Translations under genes and position numbers: made by a program
The notes under the pieces: model-generated
The model's input: only the letters and a program-made list of their open reading frames with translations
Told to the model about the DNA's origin: nothing
Database searches by the model: none
DNA from: JAVVXB01 sp036651815
GTDB taxonomy: Bacteria; Bacillota; Clostridia; Christensenellales; CAG-138
Direction of reading: 5' to 3'
DNA length: 29,854 nt
Assembly (NCBI GenBank): GCA_036651815.1
Contig: JAVVXB010000035.1
Coordinates: 1-29,854 of the forward strand
Shown: positions 24,004 through 29,854 of the stretch, piece by piece
Position numbering within the stretch: position 1 is the stretch's first letter
Layout: each line of letters opens with the position of its first letter

Positions 24004-24252
24004 CTATTCCCCTTTATATTTCCGATAGGTGGCCTGCCCACCGCGGATATGTCGTTCCGCTTTGTTCACATCGAGAACCTGGCGCACCTGGTGGAACAGT
24101 CTGGGATTGATCAGTTTCAATCTTTCAGCCATGTCCTTATGTACGGTAGATTTGCTAATGCCGAACACCTTGGCCGCGTCGCGCACGGTCGCGCCACGAT
24201 CAATGATATAATGTGCGGTCTCGTTGATCCGTTCCTCGATATAGTCACGCAA
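24004..24252 (-). CDS. spoIIID: Sporulation transcriptional regulator SpoIIID
   Basis: 82 residues, the family length. Small DNA-binding protein of the mother cell that switches genes on and off between the SigE and SigK phases of sporulation. The helix-turn-helix is seen in GATVRDAAKVFGISKSTVHKD (about 20-40), and a basic C-terminal helix follows (NKAERHIRGGQATYRKYKGE), both typical. The start codon is TTG at 24252: GGGGGAGGA lies about nine bases upstream and no ATG is available. I could not find a SigE-type promoter by eye. It is strong evidence that the organism forms spores. Confidence 0.95.
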   Translation of the reverse strand: MRDYIEERINETAHYIIDRGATVRDAAKVFGISKSTVHKDMAERLKLINPRLFHQVRQVLDVNKAERHIRGGQATYRKYKGE

Positions 24253-24860
24253 GGCAATCGTCCTCCCCCATCCGGCGTTTGTACAGACTATGCCGTGGAA
24301 AAGGTGAAAATGACGCCGCCGCTTTTCTTCCGAAATGAAAGCATCTTGCTGGGTTGCGGGCGCTTTTAGATCTGAATGATTCGAAAATATTCTGTTTTTC
24401 CGGCAAGATAATGATCAATAGGTAGCAGTGCTGCGCAGGTTGTCGCACTTTGTCGTTTTTCGGCAGCATGCCCACAAGCATCTTGCGCCAAAATCGGTGA
24501 GTCAGCAACACTGCATCGTGGTATATTCGGCTATGCCTCTAAAGAAAAATGCAGTCTATAAGGCCGTAGCTTTCATCCATCCAGGTGTGAAAGCAACGCA
24601 TTGACTTGCTGTTGCAAGCTTACGCAATGCGGAGGCGGCTATCCGCAAAGGCGTGTTTCTGAAGAAATACGTGCATCGTTGTGAGCGATTGAATTCTGTT
24701 AAATCTGGTGATTCTTCTCAACCCATATTTTTTAGAATCGCTCACAATGGACTTCATCGGAAATGCGCATGTTGTTTTTGCAAGCATGCCCGAGGCTAAC
24801 CGGTGTGATAAAAAAGCGTAACCCGCCACCCGTGAACTCGTTCCAATCGATCCTATTGTA
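24253..24860. other. Long non-coding gap with several inverted repeats
   Basis: No ORF here has both a ribosome site and a recognisable product. The right half is rich in symmetry: CGCATTG / CAATGCG around 24595-24640, TGCGGA / TCCGCA inside the 24630-24650 stretch, and a perfect 12-bp inverted repeat TTGTGAGCGATT (24679-24690) / AATCGCTCACAA (24736-24747) with a 45-base centre. A run of six A at 24810-24815 reads as six U on the minus strand after a GC-rich stretch, a weak candidate stop for fbp. The segment at 24530 (TATGCCTCTAAAGAAAAATGC) faintly resembles the left end of the inverted-end elements. Confidence 0.45.
24679..24747. repeat. 12-bp inverted repeat pair
   Basis: TTGTGAGCGATT and its exact inverse complement AATCGCTCACAA bracket 45 AT-rich bases. 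It could be the ends of a tiny mobile remnant, an operator pair or a hairpin stem downstream of fbp. Confidence 0.6.
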
Positions 24861-26831
24861 TCAGTGCGCTTCCTTTAGCAGTCCGTTTTGATAGGCATGC
24901 AGCAGATCCGTCAGATCCTTAATGCGCTCAGAAAGCGAATATCCCACGTCCGTATCCGCCACCAGCTTTCTGACAGCCGGGCGGGAAACCATCGTTTGCG
25001 TGGAATGGATATCCACTTCAGATTCGATGGCCTCATCGACCGTTACAAAAGGATCATGGCAGGAAAGCACAAGCCCGTTGGAGCTGGAGATCAGGGTGTA
25101 TCCGGCTACACCCGTTTCCTTTTGATACGCCTTGCTCATGCCGCCATCGATCACGATGATGCGTCCATTGGCTTTGAGGGGCGATTCTCCTTTTCGGATT
25201 TTGACAGGCACATGTCCGTTGATAATCACCGCGTCCGGCGCATTCATATCAAATTCCTCCAATAGCTTTTGCGCAAAAGCTTCGCTTTCTGCAAATTGGA
25301 AGTATGCATTTTTTCGTTCCGTATGTGTCTCAGTATCCGCAATAAAATATCGTTCAAACGTCGTCATACGGTCTTTCCCGAACAGCGGTGAATTCGGTCC
25401 GCACCATAGATACCATATAAAATCCAATCCAACGATACGTTCCGGGGTGTCCCATTTTGAAAAATAGCCCTGTCTCACCAGCCGGTCGGCTCGGTCAAAC
25501 AATGCTTTTCCGCTATATTTTTTCCCTTGGTTACACAGTTGTACAAATTCGCCGTCTGCTGTCGTTGGCACGCAACCATGAAATAGCAAGTTTCCATTGC
25601 AGCGCAGATAAATACTGCCGCTTGCATACAAAAAACGAATGTGTTGTTGCAGTTTTTCGGAGTGATAGTAAGCCATCCGCAGCTTGTCTATCAGCTCCTG
25701 CTCGCCCTCGGAAAGTGCATATGGATTCGAAGGCAGTACGGTTGGAAACAATTGATCAGTCAGCGGATAGGTCACGCCGCTCACCATAATAGTTGCATGT
25801 TCAAAATCGATTTTATCCAGTAGTAGCCGCGCTTCCATATGAAATTCCGGATTGCGGGCGATTAACGCACCCTCCAGCTTAAAGAGAATGATAGCCATCG
25901 CTTTATGCATCTTGGCAATGATCTCCGCATCCCGTTGGTTCAATTCATTCTCCACCGTGCGAGGATAGAACCGTGCGCACGGATCATCCGCATAAATTTC
26001 CAACGCAAATGTTACAAGTGGGCTTAGAGAAATTCCGTAGCCGTCCTCAATGGTATCCACGTTTCCATAGCGCAGAGAGTTGATGATCGTCGTTGCAATC
26101 AGTGCATCATTGCCAGCCGCAGCACCCATCCAGAGAATATCATGGTTTCCCCACTGCACATCCACATCATGATATGTGGACAATGCGTCCAGTATGATGT
26201 GGGCGCCCGGCCCCCGGTCAAAAATGTCGCCGACCACGTGCAACCGATCAATCACCAGCCGTTGTATTAATTTGCTGATGGCAATGATGAAACCATCCGC
26301 CTGATCAGTCTCGATAATGGCGCGGATAATCTCGTTGTTATAACGTTGCTTATCCATTGTATCGGTTACATGCAGCAGTTCGTCAATCACATATTCAAAT
26401 CCCTTGGGCAGCGCCTTACGCACCTTTGATCTAGTGTATTTGGACGAGCTGAGCCGGCAGACTTCCACAAGCCGCACCAGCGTAATCTTATACCATTCCT
26501 CGTTAATTATACCCGATGCCTGCAGTTTCTCCAGCTTCTTTTCCGGATAATAAATCAGTGTTGCCAGCATGTTGCGTTCGCCTAGCGTCACAGAGTTTTC
26601 GAATAGAATATTGATTTTTTCCCGCACAACACCGGATGCATTCTTCAGCATGTGTAAAAATGCTTCATATTCTCCATGGATATCACTGATAAAATGTTCT
26701 GTTCCCTTTGGCAGGCACAGTATGGCTTTTAGATTGATAATCTCAGTGGAAACCTCTGCGATGGTCTTGTATTCACGTGCAAGCAGTCGCAAATATTTCA
26801 GCTCTACCATCTCATTCAACTTTTTTTCCAT
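24861..26831 (-). CDS. fbp: Class III fructose-1,6-bisphosphatase
   Basis: 656 residues, matching the Firmicutes class III enzyme (FBPase_2, B. subtilis Fbp). It dephosphorylates fructose 1,6-bisphosphate in gluconeogenesis. Metallophosphatase motifs are visible in order: HFISDIHGEYEAF (about 47-59), VVGDIFDRGPGAH, VQWGNHDILWMG, and INGHVPVKIRKGESP. GAGGAGAG precedes ATG 26831. It follows the CapD-like gene by 51 bases with no clear promoter between, so the two may share a message, although no functional link is obvious. Confidence 0.97.
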   Translation of the reverse strand: MEKKLNEMVELKYLRLLAREYKTIAEVSTEIINLKAILCLPKGTEHFISDIHGEYEAFLHMLKNASGVVREKINILFENSVTLGERNMLATLIYYPEKKLEKLQASGIINEEWYKITLVRLVEVCRLSSSKYTRSKVRKALPKGFEYVIDELLHVTDTMDKQRYNNEIIRAIIETDQADGFIIAISKLIQRLVIDRLHVVGDIFDRGPGAHIILDALSTYHDVDVQWGNHDILWMGAAAGNDALIATTIINSLRYGNVDTIEDGYGISLSPLVTFALEIYADDPCARFYPRTVENELNQRDAEIIAKMHKAMAIILFKLEGALIARNPEFHMEARLLLDKIDFEHATIMVSGVTYPLTDQLFPTVLPSNPYALSEGEQELIDKLRMAYYHSEKLQQHIRFLYASGSIYLRCNGNLLFHGCVPTTADGEFVQLCNQGKKYSGKALFDRADRLVRQGYFSKWDTPERIVGLDFIWYLWCGPNSPLFGKDRMTTFERYFIADTETHTERKNAYFQFAESEAFAQKLLEEFDMNAPDAVIINGHVPVKIRKGESPLKANGRIIVIDGGMSKAYQKETGVAGYTLISSSNGLVLSCHDPFVTVDEAIESEVDIHSTQTMVSRPAVRKLVADTDVGYSLSERIKDLTDLLHAYQNGLLKEAH

Positions 26832-26882
26832 CGAATTCTCTCCTCTCGTTCCAGCCGTATTCCGATTTAGACGGCTGTCCGT

Positions 26883-28817
26883 TCAGCCACCTTTGGTTAT
26901 AGAATCCTGTTTTTGCAGGAAATTTCCCGCATCCTGCGCTGGATCGTTCATAAAGTTTGGCACGAGATCTTTTATATAGGTAAGCAGCGCCGAATCATTT
27001 TGATCCGCCGCCTCAAGCAAACGCGTTAACTTGACGGGAAATGCTTCGTCGTCAATGGTCAACGGTTTCGTTTTCATAATTCGATTGTGGGTTGTTTCCA
27101 TCATGCTCTGCTCTTCTTCATCCAGCGTAAGTTCTTCGTACATTTTTTCACCGGGTCGTAGTCCGATGATCTCGATTGGCATATCCTCGTTTGGCGTATA
27201 GCCATAGTAACGAATCAACTTCTCCGCAAGATCCATAATACGCACCGGTTCGCCCATGTTCAGCACGTAGATCGCTCCGCTTTCGCCCAGCGCCCCCGCC
27301 TGTAACACAAGCTGCGCAGCCTCCGGTATGGTCATAAAATACCGTGTGATTTCAGGATGCGTCACCTGCACAGGTCCACCGCTTTTGATTTGATTTTCAA
27401 ATAGCGGAATCACGCTACCGTAGGAGCCAAGCACATTACCAAAGCGCACGGTCATGCACTGCATGCTACTACATTTTGCATAATCCTGTACAATCAGCTC
27501 CGTAATACGCTTGCTGGCACCCATCACATTGGTTGGATTCACGGCCTTGTCCGTGGAAAGCTGCACAAACCGTTTCACATGATGTTCCCCTGCGGAACGA
27601 ACAACGTTCAGCGTACCGCGCACATTATTTTTGATGGCCTCGGTTGGACTATCCTCCATAAGCGGCACATGTTTATGCGCTGCCGTATGCACAACGAGAT
27701 CAGGGCAGAATTCCGTCATCACATCATCCACGCGGCACTTATCCCGCACCGAACCGATGCGAATGCAGACATTCAGCCATGGAAATTTTCGTTTTAACTC
27801 CATTTGGAGCGCATAAGCATTGTTTTCATAGATATCGAAGATCACAAGTCTGGCCGGATAGAACGATGCCGTCTGCCGGCAAATCTCCGATCCGATGGAA
27901 CCGCCGCCGCCCGTGACCAATACCGTCTTGTGCTGAATATAGGCGGCAATGCTCTCCTTATCCAGTTTGACTTCAGGACGAAATAAAATATCATCGATGG
28001 AAATTTCCCGGATATCCTGCATGGACGGCTTTGCGTCCAGATCTCTGATGGGCGATACCATTCGTACACGGCATTTTGTAGACTTGCATAGCGTCACCAG
28101 TTCGCTCTGCCGTTTTTCATTGATGGCGGAAGTTGCCAGAATAATCTCGCGAATGCCTAGTTGATTGACCAGCTTTGGAATATCGCTTGTTGTCCCACGT
28201 ACGGTCACGCCGCGGATTTTTGTCCCGATTTTTTTCAGGTCATCGTCCACAAACGCGGCTACATAGCTGCCCTTCTCCGTACCATTAAGAATTTGAGACT
28301 GCACAAACGCACCATAGAATCCCGCACCAACGATGAGTAGCGGTGACTTTCCGCTGTTGGCCTTGTTTTGCATCATCCAGCATGAGCGCATCAGTATTCG
28401 GTAGGCATACCGAATAAACAAAACCAGCGGAATCAGTAGCACACCCGCAAGAAACAGCGACAGTTTATAATCGTTTCCAAAGAAAATATTGATTAGCAGT
28501 ATGATTCCGGTGGCAGTGCCAATCGCAGCCAACAAAAAAATATTTTCCCCTGCGCTACCATCTGCCCATGGTTTCCCATAAAGGCGAAACACGGCAAAGC
28601 ACGTAATATAAACGGCAGTGTTCAACACAATCTGCACATAGGTAAACGCCATCTGTCCGTTGACCCGAAATGGGAAAACATATGTGTATTCCTCACCTGT
28701 AAACACAAGGCAAAGAGACAACGTATAGGCTGCCAAAATCAGCAGTAAATCAAGTACCACAAGCACAATCACACGGGAGATGCGCTCTAAACTCACGGAT
28801 GGCAGCATTCGTTTCAT
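26883..28817 (-). CDS. Membrane-bound UDP-sugar 4,6-dehydratase/epimerase (CapD/FlaA1 long form)
   Basis: About 644 residues from ATG 28817 (CGGAGGA 7 bases before); the open frame from 28931 crosses the promoter. Residues 10-140 hold four membrane spans. A CoA-binding-like Rossmann domain follows (LLIVGAGFYGAF, about 160-171), then the NAD-binding catalytic domain with VTGGGGSIGSEICR (301-314) and STDKAVNPTNVMGASKR. The Met replacing the usual Tyr of YxxxK is typical of WbpM/FlaA1-type UDP-GlcNAc 4,6-dehydratases. It makes an early nucleotide sugar for capsule, glycan or protein glycosylation. No other glycan genes are in view, so the end product is unknown. Confidence 0.92.
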   Translation of the reverse strand: MKRMLPSVSLERISRVIVLVVLDLLLILAAYTLSLCLVFTGEEYTYVFPFRVNGQMAFTYVQIVLNTAVYITCFAVFRLYGKPWADGSAGENIFLLAAIGTATGIILLINIFFGNDYKLSLFLAGVLLIPLVLFIRYAYRILMRSCWMMQNKANSGKSPLLIVGAGFYGAFVQSQILNGTEKGSYVAAFVDDDLKKIGTKIRGVTVRGTTSDIPKLVNQLGIREIILATSAINEKRQSELVTLCKSTKCRVRMVSPIRDLDAKPSMQDIREISIDDILFRPEVKLDKESIAAYIQHKTVLVTGGGGSIGSEICRQTASFYPARLVIFDIYENNAYALQMELKRKFPWLNVCIRIGSVRDKCRVDDVMTEFCPDLVVHTAAHKHVPLMEDSPTEAIKNNVRGTLNVVRSAGEHHVKRFVQLSTDKAVNPTNVMGASKRITELIVQDYAKCSSMQCMTVRFGNVLGSYGSVIPLFENQIKSGGPVQVTHPEITRYFMTIPEAAQLVLQAGALGESGAIYVLNMGEPVRIMDLAEKLIRYYGYTPNEDMPIEIIGLRPGEKMYEELTLDEEEQSMMETTHNRIMKTKPLTIDDEAFPVKLTRLLEAADQNDSALLTYIKDLVPNFMNDPAQDAGNFLQKQDSITKGG

Positions 28818-28850
28818 TCCGTTCCTCCGGCTACTGTAAAAGTTACATTT

Positions 28851-28879
28851 AGTATAGGATATCCGGCACAAAAGCGCAA
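28851..28879 (-). promoter_or_regulatory. Promoter of the CapD-like gene
   Basis: Minus strand TTGCGC (28879-28874), 17-base spacer, TATACT (28856-28851). Confidence 0.65.
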
Positions 28880-28953
28880 GTTTTGACACCATCTGATCCC
28901 AGGTTATGTTTGACGTTCGTACATTACACAAATATCGCTTTGAATGATTTAAC

Positions 28954-28982
28954 TTGCACGCGATCCGAATCGCCTATATAAT
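28954..28982 (+). promoter_or_regulatory. Sigma-A promoter of sigI-rsgI
   Basis: TTGCAC (28954-28959), 17-base spacer, perfect TATAAT (28977-28982). A second, poorer pair, TTGTGT - 17 - TATAGC, lies closer to the gene. I could not see a SigI-type autoregulatory promoter. Confidence 0.7.
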
Positions 28983-29052
28983 TTAAAATACCATGCAAAA
29001 TCCTTGTGTTTTTGTAATCACGCTACTATAGCATAGAGGCGGTGAAAACAAT

Positions 29053-29772
29053 TTGTCAGAACTAGATGTCAGAGCAGCCGGAATTTCCGATGATTTTGAG
29101 GCTCGGGAGGTGCTCATACGGCAGTATAAACCTTTTATTCTCAAGTGCGCTTCTGACTGCGCTAAGCACTATATTACGGATGCCGATGACGAGTGGTCCA
29201 TTGCGCTGCAAGCATTTTCCGAAGCGCTGGATAAATACCAACGTAATGAAGGGCACTTTCTTAGCTTCGCAATGCTAGTGATCCACCGGCGGCTTTACGA
29301 TTATTTTGATGCCAACCAACGCTATCGCCATGAGATTTCAGTCGCCCCCTCCCTGTTCAGCGGCGAGGTTGAAGATGACGAGGAAATCACCGACATCTAC
29401 CTTCAATTGAGAAAGCACCTAGCCTGCACAGAGAAATCCACCGTTGCTGATGAGATTCACGCAGCCAACCAGATATTTGCGGACTACGGTTTTTCCTTCT
29501 TTGAGCTCACTGCCTGTTCGCCCAAGGCAGAGAAAACCAAGACCGCCTGTCGAAAAGCCATCGTCTGCCTCCTGAAAAGTCCAATTCTGGTAGCGGAGCT
29601 ACGAAAGACGAGGCAGTTGCCCATGAAAGTCTTGGCGGAAGCGACGCAAGTACCCCGAAAAATCCTAGAGCGCCACCGAAAGTATCTAATAGCGGTTGTC
29701 GAGCTGTTTTCTGGTGAGTACCCCGGTCTCACCGATTATTTGCGTCCCATCCGAGAGGAGCTAAATCAATGA
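29053..29772 (+). CDS. sigI: RNA polymerase sigma factor SigI
   Basis: 239 residues, family length. Start codon TTG 29053, with GAGGCGGTGA upstream and no better ATG. Region 2-like text is present (ASDCAKHYITDADDEWSIALQAFSEALDKY split over 34-62, then GHFLSFAMLVIHRRLYDYF), and the C-terminal SigI-specific domain includes FSFFELTACSPKAEKT and a helix-turn-helix-like RQLPMKVLAEATQVPRKILE. SigI factors answer heat or, in cellulolytic Clostridia, extracellular polysaccharides. Its TGA overlaps the ATG of the next gene, rsgI, the usual arrangement. Confidence 0.93.
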   Translation: MSELDVRAAGISDDFEAREVLIRQYKPFILKCASDCAKHYITDADDEWSIALQAFSEALDKYQRNEGHFLSFAMLVIHRRLYDYFDANQRYRHEISVAPSLFSGEVEDDEEITDIYLQLRKHLACTEKSTVADEIHAANQIFADYGFSFFELTACSPKAEKTKTACRKAIVCLLKSPILVAELRKTRQLPMKVLAEATQVPRKILERHRKYLIAVVELFSGEYPGLTDYLRPIREELNQ

Positions 29773-29854
29773 AAGCAGTCATCTTAGATATTAAAGGAAA
29801 GTTTGCGGCAGCACTCTCCGAAGACGGTTCCTTTGTGCAAATAAAAAATGCAAA
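29769..29854 (+). CDS. rsgI: Anti-sigma factor RsgI, N-terminal fragment
   Basis: 28 codons are visible before the window ends. The text MKAVILDIKGKFAAALSEDG is a typical RsgI_N domain, the cytoplasmic beta-rich part that holds SigI inactive. The start overlaps the sigI stop by four bases. A membrane span and an outside sensor domain are expected beyond the edge; what the sensor binds cannot be seen. Confidence 0.85.
   Translation, partial: MKAVILDIKGKFAAALSEDGSFVQIKNA

Noticed and set aside
24245..24511. 88-codon minus-strand ORF ahead of spoIIID
   Set aside because: Overlaps the spoIIID ribosome site and start in another frame, with no start signal of its own.
1..29854. CRISPR array, rRNA, tRNA or complete insertion sequence
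   Set aside because: I looked for regularly spaced repeats, conserved rRNA or tRNA arms and transposase motifs and found none.

Overview
The window reads as chromosome of a spore-forming member of the Bacillota, class Clostridia. Evidence: a full-length SpoIIID, a GerMN-domain lipoprotein, a SigI/RsgI pair, class III fructose-1,6-bisphosphatase, a PerR-type regulator, an FprA flavodiiron protein with rubredoxin (anaerobe oxygen defence), strong AGGAGG-type ribosome sites and TTGACA-17-TATAAT-type promoters. I cannot name the genus; a Christensenellales- or Oscillospirales-like gut anaerobe is only a guess.

Layout. 1-1381 (minus): two phage-tail-like genes, a receptor-binding protein cut by the window edge and a BppU-like baseplate/fibre protein. 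1783-5740 (plus): an operon of a PlsC acyltransferase with a zinc-ribbon-like tail, a Na/Pi cotransporter with PhoU tail, and a YbaK-GNAT fusion. 5891-7428: a divergent pair, a membrane protein and an M15 peptidase lipoprotein, whose promoters overlap. 7501-8345 (minus): rplM-rpsI with promoter and terminator. 8563-8825 (plus): two tiny overlapping genes. 8882-12103 (minus): a 1073-residue repeat-rich surface protein. 12541-12939 (plus): perR. 13217-14245 (minus): UroD-type methyltransferase. 14703-17172 (minus): GlsB-like membrane protein, then a Ddl-like ATP-grasp ligase overlapping a lysine 2,3-aminomutase-like gene. 17377-19612 (minus): a frameshifted gene, an LRR lipoprotein and a GerMN lipoprotein. 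19909-20589 (plus): a sigma-region-2-like membrane protein. 20967-22428: FprA and rubredoxin, divergent. 22577-28817 (minus): tandem HD-GYP protein, spoIIID, fbp, and a CapD/FlaA1-type sugar nucleotide dehydratase. 29053-29854 (plus): sigI and the start of rsgI.

How the parts relate. There is no single large system. Two themes recur: envelope and stress sensing (surface protein, lipoproteins, SigI/RsgI, CapD, M15 peptidase, GlsB) and oxygen defence in an anaerobe (PerR, FprA, rubredoxin). The observations I rate highest are a family of about 157-bp elements with inverted ends placed right behind plus-strand genes in convergent gaps (12954-13112, 20590-20745, and a decayed relative near 5751), the translationally coupled Ddl-like ligase/aminomutase pair, and the membrane-anchored sigma-like protein.
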